Assembly (NCBI RefSeq): GCF_910591885.1
Contig: NC_063277.1
Span: forward strand, 1,488,001 to 1,552,000
Reading direction: 5' to 3'
DNA from: Bombus terrestris
Lineage: Eukaryota > Arthropoda > Insecta > Hymenoptera > Apidae
Length of the DNA stretch: 64,000 bases
Each line of letters starts with the position of its first letter. Within the stretch, counting starts at the first letter, position 1. Made by a program: the position numbers and the translations under genes. The notes below the pieces were generated by a model. The model was not told where the DNA came from, ran no database searches, and saw nothing but the letters and a program-made list of their open reading frames with translations. Of the stretch, positions 39,578-51,180 are shown in pieces.

Positions 39578-40629
39578 CTGAAATTCAAGAAACAAATAAA
39601 CCGTTTAGACAGCATTGCCGAATTGTTACACGAGAGTGAATAATAGTGAAAGAATCTTAGAAGCGTAAATCGAGCACTTTTTCAACCTGTTAAAAGTTCT
39701 TACGATCAATCATATCGATGATACTAGACGCTACGGAAATGTCAAACGATATCGATCGATACGCCTGGTGCAAGTACGATAGCTGAACGACGCGATTCTA
39801 TAATTTTTCGTCGATTTTACAATCGGTTCGTTAAAATGCCGCTTAAGATATTCTGTACTGAACGAAGCGTTGAACAGGAGCAATAACATAAGATAAAACA
39901 TTGAAACAACTTTATTAAACGAAAATAAAATGCAACAGATCGCACGTAGGTACAATAATCATCGATCGATCATTCGAAGAGGAAGCATTCAAATGGAAAA
40001 CAGGTAGAAAGAACGGAAAGAATGCCAAAAACCGATTTCTTCGTTGTGGTTTGCGATTATGAAATTCAATTCATAGAATTCGCGGCTACAATATTACACA
40101 GACTGATGATTTTCTTAAGTCGCTACTCTCTACTTGTGTTCTCATACAGACACCGATATACTCCCATTGCGAGACTTGAAAAGCGGCAAGTGTACGAACG
40201 AGTCTACTCCCTCCGTTGCGTAAATCTACATGACAAGCCATTTATATTTTCCCGTTTACAAATACCAACAGGCGTCAACTTCAGAATTTAGTAATTAACG
40301 ATTATTCGATAAGCTTTATCCGACGTAACTTTGCGACGAATTTTTCTAAATAGTTGAAAAGAACATTCGCATCAGATGCGTGTGATTTATCGACGGTCGT
40401 TATAGTACACGTTAAATTACTGTGGTTCGCGCGCACATATAGTTGTGTGTGTAACCATGTGTCAGTCGAATAACTTTATCAAGTTCCATATAACGTGGCA
40501 GACATCAAATGAAAACATTATCGGCAATATAAAAATGTTTATAGACACGCGCGATATATTTGGCTGCTGGTCAAATCGCTCGATGGAAAAGATTCGAATG
40601 GAAAAAGAGAAACTTAGCACCTGGCGGAT

Positions 40630-40985
40630 TTATAGATCGTGGTAAGCATCGACGTGATTCCGTAGTTCGTATCGGTACTTGAACTTTTTGTTGCATAGAT
40701 GACAGGAAAATTTCTTCTCCTTGTTCCCACAGTCGACTCTCTGATGTCTCCTCAAGCTATCCTGCCATTTGTATCTTTTTCCACAATGAAGGCACACGAA
40801 CGGAGCAATGACGCAAGAGTTGGATTCGTAACGTGGATCCATACCGCCCGCGAGAGTCGTCGATCCTCCGATTTCCGAGATGTACGATTTGTTAAGGAAG
40901 TACGAAGGTTCCTCGTCTTCTCCGATGTTACGAGCCTTTCTCTTCAGCGCCCATAACGCGCTGTAATCTCTCGTATCTTCGATAC
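40630..40985 (-). CDS. lola: lola-type ZF exon 20: C2HC + C2H2 with acidic linker
   Basis: 117 residues from acceptor CCCGCAG (bases GT); the coding part extends 47 residues upstream of the first internal Met. Linker IEDTRDYSALWALKRKARN followed by an acidic GEDEEPSYF stretch. First finger C64, C67, H80, C85 (CGKRYKWQDSLRRH); second finger C94, C97, H110, H115. It is the sister of the 39.3 kb exon: finger 1 differs at only a few positions, while the linkers share nothing obvious, so the fingers are the constrained part. Confidence 0.92.
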
Positions 40986-41450
40986 CTGCGGGAAAAACGT
41001 TCAGTGGCAGCGATCACGTTTCATGCGCGATAATTATTGCGAATCATGTAAACTAAAGGCAATGTAATATAATTTCGAATGTTTCCAGTGTTTGTTCTAT
41101 GTTTAATTGACGCATAAATATAGATACAAATACAAATTGCATGGAAATAAACAAGCGTGAACATTTCCGTTAGGTCGTATAAGTTTCGCAGAATGTTAAT
41201 TGAACAAAGTCGTGAAAAACATTTCTCTTTCTCGTGTTGAGAAAACAGAAAGAACGAGAAAAAAAGAAAACAAACAAGGAAATGCATCGATCAAATGCGA
41301 TTCGACAGTTTCTTTCGATAACTTAAAATTCCATTTGAAATGGAGAAAATTCACATTCTCTCGTGCCATCAGAAATGAACAATCACGAAACGACAAAGGT
41401 TCCGAGTAGTCTCAAAGTCAGAAGAAAATTGTCTGCACGCTTTTTTTTTA

Positions 41451-41860
41451 TTAAACGGTCGGTTTATCGGTAGCTGTAGACGCGTTGTCTTTGTCACCGC
41501 AAACGAGTCTCTGATGCCTCCTCAACGTGTCCAATCTTTTGTAACCTTTGCCGCACTGATTGCAATAAAACTTTTGTCGATGTAGCCATTCGACTTCCTC
41601 TTGCAGCTTCTCCAACGACGCATCGCATTTGGCTTGGTGCCGTTTAAGACTGTCCATTCGCGTGTACGCTCTGTCGCAACCGTCGCATCGAAATTGTTGA
41701 TGAGATTTCACGCTTTTCCGGAGCACGCTCGATTCCATGGAATTCAAGATGGACGAGTCACAGAGCAAATAGTTCATCGCTAACTGTCCGTGAAACGAGA
41801 TCTCACAAACCTCGGCGTCGTCCTCTTGCTCTTTTTCCGAGTAGCTCTCCGACTTCTCAC
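41451..41860 (-). CDS. lola: lola-type ZF exon 19: two C2HC fingers, wide spacing
   Basis: 135 residues after acceptor CTTTGCAG (bases GT). Acidic linker EKSESYSEKEQEDDAEV. First finger C58, C61, H74, C78 with shortened H-x3-C; second finger C99, C102, H115, C120, which resembles a typical first finger (CGKGYKRLDTLRRHQRLVCG), not a second one. The fingers are 20 residues apart instead of seven, joined by a predicted helix (LEKLQEEVEWLHRQK). No classical second finger follows; the protein ends in a short Thr/Asp-rich tail. This looks like a duplication of the first finger with loss of the second. An AATAAA motif (41447-41452) overlaps the stop codon. Confidence 0.9.
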
Positions 41861-42083
41861 CTGCAAAGAATACCATTTCTTCGTTATAAATGGGAGATCG
41901 CAAGCACCTCGTTGCGCTAGTTTTCCTCAAAAAGGGAGAAGCATGCATGTGTTTCGTTATAGTCAAATTACCTTCCATTCACCTTGCCTTTCAGCAAAAG
42001 CTTGACATACGTGACTATTCGCTGATTATAACGCGAATATCACTAACTTCGTTAGCGATCGGAAAAACGACTATAAACGAGCG

Positions 42084-42084
42084 G

Positions 42085-42120
<36 letters not shown>

Positions 42121-42166
42121 AAGGGAGAGAGAGAGAGTGTGTGTGTGAGGGAGAGAGAGAGAGAGT
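42084..42166. repeat. (GA)n/(GT)n compound microsatellite
   Basis: Long GA repeat with GGGA and AAAG interruptions and a short GT block, within the interval between two zinc-finger exons. Confidence 0.9.
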
Positions 42167-42998
42167 TCATCGAATAGATGAGCGGAGATTAAAGAGTGTC
42201 GTTTGAAAAACGTTTTATTCAATTTCGAACATACCAAGAAACACTAGCTTCATGGACGCGTTTAATTTCGCGGTTATTTACTGTGATACATTTACAGCAT
42301 CGTCGATATACATATACACACGTACATAGCGCATGAAAGTGAAATTTTTTCTGACAAAAACCATATCACAAAGCAAAATATTACAATTATCGTACTGCGA
42401 TATTACGCTAATTGCTTCGTTTTCGATGGTTATTAGAGTATTTGATGCCGTGGATTTTCAACCATTTACACCGATAGGATAGAATTTTACCATTCTATAG
42501 AAAATAAGCACCACTGTAGCGCGATGCAAGAGTATTTTTTCTAAATAGATGAAAATCCAGACTATCATAGTCATGTTCTTTAATGTAAATTGTCTTGTAT
42601 TCCTTCCTCTTTCTATACGATATTATGTAATGTTTTTAACAACAAATACTTATAAAGGTAACGCGACTTCACGGTTTGTGTAATATAGAATGTATAACAA
42701 GGTACGTAACACAGTGGCACTTATTTGAAAAGATGAAAACGTTGAATTGGTACAGAGCGTATATGTCGTTTCCTTTTCTCTTCCCCCCCTCAATCTTCTT
42801 TATAACGAGCTAATCCATAACTGTGGTAACGATTGATAAAGATAGGAAAGATCGTACGCGTAATACGATCAACGTATATAAATTTTATATACTTCGTTTT
42901 AAGCGAATCGCAAAAATGGGAAACGGCCAAAAGAAAGAAAAACCAAGGTGACAATTTGTTAAAGGAAACTTTCAGTATTTTTGATACACGAGGTTCTC

Positions 42999-43318
42999 CT
43001 ATGATGTTTGCGATTTTAAAAAGAGAGTCGAATGCGCCGATTTCACGTGAGAGATCAGCGAGAGCGGCTTCGCGAACTTCTTGCCGCAAAAGCGGCAGTA
43101 CATTCTGTCTCCCTTTACTCTGCAATAATTCTTCTCGTGTCTTCGAAGACTGTCGAGCCTCGAGAAGCTTTTGCCGCATTCCTCGCAGATCACGCTCTTT
43201 GCAGCCTTCTTTCGTTCCGCCAAATCGTAACTGCTGGCAACGAACTCGAACAGAGTCTGCGGCTCCTCGTACTCGTTCTCCTGCTTCACGAACCAATCGC
43301 TCAAGTCCGCTCGTTTCC
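42999..43318 (-). CDS. lola: lola-type ZF exon 18: C2HC + C2H2 with acidic linker
   Basis: 105 residues after acceptor TCTTCGCAG (bases GG). Linker KRADLSDWFVKQENEYEEPQ, then a hydrophobic LFEFVASSYDL segment that could be a protein-contact motif. First finger C44, C47, H60, C65 (CGKSFSRLDSLRRHEKNYC) has Phe where the family has Tyr; second finger C74, C77, H90, H95. The linker between fingers, RVKGDRMY, has lost the otherwise near-invariant Gly after the last ligand. The SRLDSL core is close to TRMDSL and KRLDTL of the adjacent 41.5 kb exon, suggesting common descent. Confidence 0.9.
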
Positions 43319-44545
43319 CTGCGAAGAACGAACGGTTCGCGTTAGCAAATATAATTACGTGGGTTTTATTGTTAGTCGGTTGATCGTACGAAACACAAGA
43401 CAATACATGCATCGGAAAAGATACAAATTTTCACTACTGCTTCGGTGGCAGTAATCACCTAAATATACTAATTTCATCGTGTTTCCACGATATTGCGGTA
43501 AACGGCATGGCGTAGAATCGATTTCGACCGATGCGAAACACACCTTTCTCTTTTTTGCCGTAGGTCGCTTATTCGTTACTTATTCCTAGCTAATTCGTCG
43601 CGTTCATGCCTTATCCCACATTGAAAGAACAGCAGACAGAACGTGTTGTTGCGGAGCCAGATGTGTTTATTGATCGAACGTAACAAAATTGAAAAATATG
43701 CTATGCCCGTGTCAGGTAGCTTGATTATGTTTATTCGAGATTCGATTAGAGTAAGGCTATAATAAAAGTTTCAAATTTCTACCCACGTAGAACGCATTCA
43801 TAACATTTGACAGCAGTACTTGAACCATTCGTTTGAGTTTCTCTAACCTCCGCGAAGCTCCGGCAAAACGCGTGAAACGCAGAGTTTATTCGTCTTGTTG
43901 CTAGTCGATGACAACTGCTTTGTACGATACGAAGGACGTTCAACGAGCTTTCCTAAAAGCAAATCGTTCGTGATTTCTAATTAGACATCGATCAAATTCG
44001 TCGCAGAGGAAATATAGCTTGACTGAATCGATGAGAACGAGCGAAAGCAAAGCTCAAACATAAGCGGAGACAGATTACATTAACATAGAAGATTAGTGGT
44101 TATAAAGAAGATCATTTTATAAGGAGCGAAAGCAAACATTGTGCCACCACTTTATAAAGCTCTTTTCCATCAGGAGCCCGGAATAATGTCACTGATTTCT
44201 TACATGTATACTATACACTAGTATAACAATACTGCACTGTTAGTTGATACGGTACAAATAAATTACAATCGTCGATTACATTCTAGTTACAAGAATAAAC
44301 ACATCGAGTAAAGTTACGCAAAAGTGTAAAAAGATAGATGGATTAAGTGAAAAGAGAAAGGAAGTGATATTACTATATTACTGACTACTCAAATATAAAG
44401 CCCACTGTCCCTTCGTTTACTAACTTGGCGAAGTAGCGTAGCATATACGTATAGAGTGTTTAATGCGATTAAGAACGCGGAACGTTCGATGAAGATGATG
44501 ATATTTGCTCTCGATAGGTTAAAAATGCGTAGGATCGTCGACAAG

Positions 44546-44826
44546 TTAAGGAGCGGTGTGTTTGGTATTGTAGTGATTTGTCAATTCGTATCTTCGATAA
44601 AACTCCCTTGGACATATTCTGCAGTGATGTTCGGGTAATTTCCCGCATTCGAGTCTTTGATGCCTGCGGAGATTAGCCATCCACGAATATCCTTTCCCAC
44701 ACTCTCCGCACATGTAACGTTGCAAGGAGGTAAGCCCGCGAATCAAGCGTGGTTTAATCATTTCTGGGATCAGTTTGATATCCTTGGATTCAAAAGCAGC
44801 AAACTCGTTCATCAGATTGGAATCGT
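44546..44826 (-). CDS. lola: lola-type ZF exon 17: C2HC + C2H2
   Basis: 92 residues after acceptor GTATTTCAG (bases AC). Linker DSNLMNEFAAFESKD followed by a basic, Ile/Leu-rich stretch. First finger C39, C42, H55, C60 (CGKGYSWMANLRRHQRLECG); second finger C68, C71, H84, H89 with FYRRYEL in place of the common FKHKH motif. The same FYRR motif occurs in the neighbouring 45.1 kb exon, so the two probably share a duplication ancestor. Ends three residues after the last ligand. Confidence 0.92.
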
Positions 44827-45136
44827 CTGAAATACGAGAAACATCGATTACTGCGAATTCGTCGTAACCTATTGAGGAGGATAACGTGGGAGAAAGTGGC
44901 AAGAGTCTAGAGAAATTGGATACATCTATATTTGCTGATATTTATACGCGCATAATTTACAAGCATTTCAAGTATGAATAATTTTATTGAATCGAAGGAT
45001 TTCACGCAAAATACATTTCGCTGTACGAGACATATACGGGGACGATGTACAATCGAAAAGGAAAGAAAAGTGAACTTAAATACAAACTCAAAAGTTATTT
45101 CGAACTGACGGAGAGCATCTGTACGAGTAAATTTTT

Positions 45137-45516
45137 CTAAATCAAGTCTGGATGATGAGCCAGCAAATGTTCTTTCAGTCTGTCGCGCCTGTAAAACTTT
45201 CTCGAGCAAAAATGACACTTGTTTCTCGCTTCCTTGTTGCCACATTGCAGCTGATGTCGACGTAAACTGTACATCCAGGTATACTCTCTACCGCAAAGCG
45301 CACAGGTGAAGAGCTGTTGTGGTTGTAGTTGATGTTGTTGCTGCTGCTGCTGTTGCTGCTGCTGTTGCTGTTGCAGCGGTTGTTTCTTGTTCGGATCGAG
45401 CACGGGACACGGATAGTAGTACGCATCGTTGTAGTTCCTTTCTTTCAGCAACAGATCGTCCATCGAACTGCTTCGATAATCGTTCAAAGTGCTCCAGACG
45501 CTCTTCGATAGAACAC
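45137..45516 (-). CDS. lola: lola-type ZF exon 16: polyglutamine linker, C2HC + C2H2
   Basis: 125 residues after acceptor CTTCAACAG (bases GT). The linker carries a YYYPCPV segment and then thirteen consecutive glutamines (residues 48-60) and further Q/P. First finger C71, C74, H87, C91 with shortened H-x3-C (RHQLQCG); second finger C100, C103, H116, H120 or H121 (FYRRDRLKEH). Polyglutamine tracts in transcription factors often act in activation or condensation; here that is inference. The tract mixes CAG and CAA codons and may vary in length between individuals. Confidence 0.92.
45335..45373. repeat. CAG/CAA trinucleotide tract (polyGln coding)
   Basis: Thirteen in-frame Gln codons on the minus strand, a mixture of CAG and CAA, within the 45.1 kb zinc-finger exon. 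Confidence 0.92.
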
Positions 45517-46059
45517 CTGTTGAAGTAACACATTGGTGAACAAGCAACATTAGATCAAAGGAGGAAATACCTCGGGACAGAGGAATGGTTTCGCGAAACA
45601 GGGTTAGATAAAAGTATGCGGTCAAATTGGGCGAATTCGGGCAGATCGAGTAGGTGATCGAAGGAATCGCATTTGATTTGGTGCGATGAAAGGAACACGA
45701 ATTACGAGAATCAATTTCATTGTCAGTAACAGAAATGGTGGAAAACGGTGCCGTTCGATTATATGTACGTCAATATAATTATGTTTTAATCGTTCAGATT
45801 CGTTTATTTGTCGATACATATAAAACGTTATGGTGAGATATAAAGCGTTACGATTGAAACATTTTTTTGGTATCCGTTCCGTTGAAACAAAGTATACGGA
45901 ATGTAATGGACATGATAGTATTTCCGTACATTGTGCATCTTCAGCGTACACCTCGGTTCTTTCTTATACAATTACATCCCGTTACCTTTCCCGTTACGTA
46001 TCCAAAATGTTATTTACATGATAGATTAATAGCAAATCTATTTTGTATTGTAGCGACAC

Positions 46060-46480
46060 TCGACAGCAAACTTCCCAACGGTTTCTGTCCCGTGCCTCGC
46101 CACACAAAGACTCTACCCTTCGAATAGATGATTGCCAGATGTCGATACACTCTCACCGAATATTTACAGCGAGCCTAAGGACCCGCTATAAATCTTAGGA
46201 TTCATGCAGCTAAGATTCTCTAAAGGAACAAATAGTCTTTGTCTCAATAGTCCCTACACATACCACCCACTACGGGAAATTTGCTTTTCCTCACGTACGA
46301 CGCTCCTCGCTAGCAACTTTCTCTCAAGGGCAGTTGTCATCCCTTTCCAACAACCAACTCACGATTTAGCCAATTAACAGCGACGTCCATTTCCCTCACT
46401 CTCTGAACTAACACTTTTCTTAACGAATCCGATGATCCCGTATCCTTAGACACACCCAAACACAGTTTTCCTAAGGAGCA
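46060..46480 (+). repeat. Dispersed repeat, copy 2 (unoccupied site)
   Basis: Reverse-complement relative of the repeat at 20.39-22.20 kb. It lacks the jockey insertion: on the minus strand GGTGTGTCTAAGGATACGGG runs directly into ATCATCGGATTCGTTAAG. It lies in the gap between the exons at 45.1 and 47.1 kb, the place where the array has no zinc-finger unit. Ends diverged; class unresolved. Confidence 0.65.
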
Positions 46481-47064
46481 TCATCGCGACACAAATTCAT
46501 TCTGTTCTATCGCGAGCCGCGAGGCAAGTTGGAAGACGCCTATCTGAATTGTTCGTCCGCAGTCGTACGTAATAGCGAATCTGAATTCCACGACATCTGT
46601 GCAATCGTCTCGACTTGAACCACCGCGTGAAGTATCGCGCCGAGCTTGAATTTGTAATCTTGAACCGATAATTGTACTGTGCTTTCGGCGCGCTAGTGTA
46701 TACCACGAACACAAGCAAATAAACAGTTATTGTTAAACAATACCGAGTGATTCTTCTATACCTATCACGCTCATCACCTCAGTATAAAGAAAGATCTCAT
46801 TCGACACGATTTATTTCGAGTGGAAACAGAACCATCGAACAATTACGAAATTTTCGATCGGAATCAAATTTAAAATGAATCTAATCATAAGATACATGTA
46901 TGCGTATATAAAATTCAAACTAACTATTCCAGATCAAAGATTTGCATGCCTCCCACATGATGTAATTCACAGAAGGGAAGGATTGCCGTTCGTAGAAAAG
47001 ATTCGTTTAGCGTATTGATCGCAATCGATCCGTCGCGACTACTGTGGGAATCGCGGTCGAGCAG

Positions 47065-47432
47065 CTACTCCCGTTCTTTGGCGAATACCGGCGAGTCACC
47101 GGTTTTCTCCACAATGTGTCGCAGTCTTCTTCGGCATCCGACGATGTGCGAATTCAAGACGAATCTGTGCTTGAATCTTCTATCGCATATCGGGCAAACT
47201 TCGCAAGGTACAACGCCGCACTCGAGTCGTTTGTGACGACTCAAAGACGTGGTGGCCTTGTAAGTTTTCCCACACCTGTTGCAAGCGTACTTCGACCCGC
47301 TATCCTTCCCATTTTTTCGTCTTCGATTTCTGTTCGGGTTGTAAGGCATTCCCGGGTAACGTACCCACAATGGATCGCTATTGTCCTGCGGTTGTTGTAT
47401 ATTCTGTGATAACAGCATTGTCGCCAAAAGCC
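47065..47432 (-). CDS. lola: lola-type ZF exon 15: C2HC + C2HC with long tail
   Basis: 121 residues after acceptor CGTTTCAG (bases GG). Linker rich in Gln, Asn and Pro, then a strongly basic NPNRNRRRKNGK stretch that may serve as a nuclear signal or minor-groove contact. First finger C50, C53, H66, C71 (CGKTYKATTSLSRHKRLECG); second finger C79, C82, H95, C99, ending in Cys instead of His. An extra Cys (C76) sits in the linker. A 22-residue basic/acidic tail follows. The second finger and RRR tail are related to those in the neighbouring 48.1 kb exon. Confidence 0.92.
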
Positions 47433-48080
47433 CTGAAACGAAATGATTCATTCGTTAGATGTCAAGCTTTCGCGTCCTTATCCGTTATAGTTTCGTCCTT
47501 AACGAGATGAGCAAGAAAAAATATTTTCCCTTGATTCGAGAATTAAACGAGCTTTAAGTGTGCCATGTCCCTGGGAAGTTGGATTTTTCACCACGAGTGT
47601 TCGTGGTCAGTGCAGCTTTGGATGTGTGGAGAACGATCAAATAAGACAGGAGAAGAAGGATATAATAAAGAAGAGCGGAAATGCCCTTAAAAAAGCAAGC
47701 AAAAGAATAAACGTGTTATTTAAAGTTGAGAAGGTAATACGTAAAAGAACATGGTATCTTGCATCCGTAAAAAATCTTTTTACATAATACTAATTGTAAG
47801 CAGGGGAAACGCGATCGTTATGTAGAGGAAAACATGTATTTATTTAACTGTGTAAAAACTATACAACGCCGCAGCTGTGTTGTCGCTTTTGCTTTAAGAT
47901 TCCCCCGTAAAATGTCCATTAGGTCTTCTTGCCTTGCTTCAAAATTTAATCGTCGCTTTCCAGGAGTTAGCTGTCGAATTATAATACATACTGCACCAAG
48001 TTTTCACAGGCTTAAATTTTATGTATTCGTTTCTCCGTGTTTTCTGTTAGTACGACGAATGTAATATACAAGGCAGCATT

Positions 48081-48328
48081 TTATATCGTTCCGTAGTATT
48101 CCCGCTTTCTTCTACACGAAGCCAAATGATGCGTTAGCTTGAACCTATGAGTGAATTTTTTCCCACAAATTTGACAGCTTTGTCTTGGTTCGACTCCGCA
48201 TTCGAGCCTTTGGTGCCTTCGGAGCGAAGTTTCCAGCTGATAACCCTTTCCACACCTGGTGCACTTGTGAATTACCGGTCGCCTCTTATATCGTAGATTT
48301 TCGATGTTCTTCACCGTCAGCCTTGGTA
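48081..48328 (-). CDS. lola: lola-type ZF exon 14: C2HC + C2HC
   Basis: 81 residues after acceptor ATTTTCCAG (bases TA). Short basic linker PRLTVKNIENLRYKRRP. First finger C22, C25, H38, C43 (CGKGYQLETSLRRHQRLECG); second finger C51, C54, H67, C71 with Cys as the last ligand, as in the 47.1 kb exon. The GVEPRQSC linker and the CRRK that follows the final Cys in both exons mark them as a duplicate pair. Tail REYYGTI. Confidence 0.92.
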
Positions 48329-49017
48329 CTGGAAAATAGAGAAAAGACGAAACGGCTGTCAGTAAGAGGAGAACGCGTTTCATTCGATATTTATACGCGA
48401 AAAAAGAAAGAGGATCGTTACACGTCCTACGAGCGTAGTTATGTATATGTTAGATTCACCGTTTAGTATGTGAATTCTAATATCGTAGAATGGAAACAAA
48501 GGCGAACGGCAGCAGTGACAAGGAGGGGCACACAAAAATTTGAATAATTTACTTACGAGAAACCGCGTTTTCTGGCGCAAGCCAAAATATTTTGTGCGTA
48601 TACACGTGCAGCGTATATCTGACATTTTGCCAAATTTTCCTCTCAGGAAGAGAAGAGAGATAACACATTCGATTTCTTTCGTTTAATTGTATAATACTTA
48701 CGAGGCACGGGAGAAACGCGCGAGGATTTCGTTTACGAATTTTCGTTTCCTTGCTTCGCTAATTTCCTTCGATTACCTTACGAATTTAATGAGAAGCAAC
48801 CTGTTCTATACACACAAACTACTCGTGGAACTTCATTTGCAACGCTTAACATTTATTTTATGACATAAAATTTGAATCAAGATTCGATAATAAGTAAATT
48901 TCGTAACAACACACGATCACAGTATATTAGAAGCGTGTGCTATGGTTGTTACTTCTCCGATCTGTTTGATTCGCATCAATCGTCAGTGACTAGCTAGATT
49001 CAAGCTTGTTTCGTAGG

Positions 49018-49202
49018 TCATATATTGAGATAATGTATGAGTCTAGCGTGTGACTGCCAACGATGTTTGTGCTTGAACTTCCGGCCGCAAATAGGACATT
49101 CAAAGGTAGGATCCTTGCCGCACTCAACTCGCAGGTGCTTCTTCAACGAGTCTCGCCACAGGTATCGCTTGCCGCACTGGAAGCACCACCACAATTTCTT
49201 CG
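49018..49202 (-). CDS. lola: lola-type ZF exon 13: compact C2HC + C2H2
   Basis: The second-shortest zinc-finger unit, 60 residues after acceptor TCTTTACAG (bases CG), with almost no linker (KKLWW). First finger C6, C9, H22, C27; second finger C35, C38, H51, H56. Very close to the next exon at 49589-49779: both read CGKRYxWRxSLKxHxRVECG and CPICGRKFKHKHRWQSHA. This is the most recent-looking duplication in the array. Confidence 0.93.
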
Positions 49203-49588
49203 CTGTAAAGAAAAATTCAGAAATTACTTGAACGGCCGTACATAGAAATCTTTCTGGCAGAAACGCGTCACGTTTCGCATAAAACAATTAAAAGCTATCG
49301 GTAACACAAACTGATGGCTTTCATGTAATCTGTGATCCGTCGGTGACGAAATTTCGGCGGCCGAATAAGTGAAAAATGCGATTGCCTGTGACAATGATCG
49401 TTTCATTAACAGACAAGGAACAAAATTACAAAAAGATACGTTCTTCTCTTTGATTCGTTTTAACACAATATGCGAAAAGAGGAGTCGCACTTATAGGTAT
49501 TATGCGGATTTATTATCGTCGATAGTTACTGTTGCTGCATTATTTTCCGAGAAAACCGGAGAGTTAGATAATCGTTGAGAATCGTTCG

Positions 49589-49779
49589 TTATAAATTAAT
49601 ATGATGCATGGATTTCGCGTGAGATTGCCATCGATGTTTATGCTTGAACTTCCTGCCACAAATTGGACACTTGAAAGTAGGTTCTTTGCCACATTCCACT
49701 CGGATATGATTCTTCAAGGAACCACGCCATTGATAGCGTTTGCCACATTGAAAGCAGATCCATCCCATCTGAGAGTGAG
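49589..49779 (-). CDS. lola: lola-type ZF exon 12: compact C2HC + C2H2, paralog of the 49.0 kb exon
   Basis: 62 residues after acceptor CTTTTGCAG (bases CT), with no usable start codon near the splice, so it is visible only from the acceptor. Linker HSQMGW. First finger C8, C11, H24, C29 (CGKRYQWRGSLKNHIRVECG); second finger C37, C40, H53, H58, identical through CPICGRKFKHKHRWQSHA to the 49.0 kb exon. The differing residues in finger 1 fall mostly in the helix N-terminus that normally reads bases, so binding preference may differ slightly. Stop TAA after HHINL. Confidence 0.92.
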
Positions 49780-50306
49780 CTGCAAAAGAAGAAGCGTAAA
49801 GCGGGTCGGTTAGTCTTCAATTTTGAAACTTTTGTCAGGAGGTAAATAAGTTCTCGGATTTTACTACTTTCCCCGTTACTTCATCCTTAGTACTAACGAG
49901 TAACAATAACGAACCGATTACACCTTAGACAATACAACATTAACACGTTGTTCTTGTTCCATGCTCGAAATTATTCGTCGGATCGTTCGATCGAACAATT
50001 TAATGCAAAACGCTTCCTAATCGCTTATCAAACGACGAGGTCTATTCTCGATAACTTTGTGCAGAAATTAGACGTTTCATCGTTAAATTTTTAACGAGCC
50101 TTTATTCATTTTCTAACAAATTCGCTTACAATTTGCTGGAAGCCCTCAATTTCCTAAACTTTGTATAGTAATAGTAAGATTTACCGATTAATTTGTACAA
50201 AATTGATATTCTGAAATATTCCGATGAAAAATATGGAATAGATGATCAAATATTGAAAAAGAGTCAAACAGGTTAGTATCAATATGCATAACACATTGGT
50301 CATAAA

Positions 50307-50376
50307 AAAAAAAAAAAAAAAAAAAAAAAATGAAATAGGTCAACATCACACATGGCCCATAAAAAAAAAAAAAAAG
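50307..50376. repeat. Two poly-A runs following similar short leaders
   Basis: A run of about 28 A after CACATTGGTCAT and, about 50 bases on, a run of about 15 A after CACACATGGCCCAT. The leaders are similar, suggesting an imperfect tandem duplication of a short A-tailed segment. Confidence 0.7.
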
Positions 50377-50421
50377 AAAAATCGCGATAAGACGTGAAAA
50401 TTGGACTTCATTTCCAACGTA

Positions 50422-50624
50422 TTATCGAAATCCTTGACTATGTACATTCGAGGTAAGATGCGACTGCAATCTGTGCTTGTACTTGAATCTCCTTCCGCAA
50501 AGGACGCAGTTGAATTTCGGTTCCTTTCCGCAAAGGCGGAGATGCGTATACATGGAAGATTTTCTCGAGTAGATCTTGCCGCACACTCTGCACGGATATA
50601 TAGTTTCCCGAGCGGCCAGCTCAC
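50422..50624 (-). CDS. lola: lola-type ZF exon 11: C2HC with short spacing + C2H2
   Basis: 66 residues after acceptor GTGTTTCAG (bases GT). Linker ELAARETIY. First finger C11, C14, H27, C31: the final spacing is H-x3-C (THLRLCG) because one residue of the usual xxEC is missing. Second finger C39, C42, H55, H61 with an expanded H-x5-H. Thus both fingers deviate from family spacing in opposite directions. Core CGKIYSRKSSM resembles CGRTYSRKTS of the 54.7 kb exon. Confidence 0.92.
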
Positions 50625-51180
50625 CTGAAACACAAACGATGAGTCGTGCGTGGATGCAGAAGGCAAAGTGTTTCGCGTTTACGGACCAGACCAGACAATC
50701 CACCCTATTACATTGATTGGCCGCGATGCATACCTGATTCCATAAGATTACTTAAATTAATCGCAAGTATCGCCGATTCGTTTATTTCGCGGGAAAACAC
50801 TCGAAATTTATGGGATTTATGGGATAGAGTCGGAAGAAACTTTAGTATAGTGAGCAGGCGACTGTTGCAAAAATTTACATCAACATCTATTCTTAGCGAA
50901 ATATTTTGTCTCTTTTTATTACTCAACTTCCCGTTTCTTTACGTATTGCTCTAGTTTTGGAACCAGCAGCATGTCACATAGTTTTCGTTAGCATAGTACA
51001 CGTATAGCAGTGGTACATCCAGAAAATCTAGCAAAATACGAAATTTTTCGGATGCTATTAAAATATCACTTTCTACTTGTTTCTTTTTTCTCTCAGAGTC
51101 TTTCTCTCGTCAGTCTCATTTTCGCCGTGTTTAGATTATCGCGCAAAACGCGTTCGGTACTCAATATACGATATTCGATT

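Noticed and set aside
42790..43345. Long frames on both strands over the 43.0-43.3 kb exon
   Set aside because: Shadows of the zinc-finger exon in other frames; only the frame with C2HC/C2H2 ligands and the phase-1 acceptor is supported.
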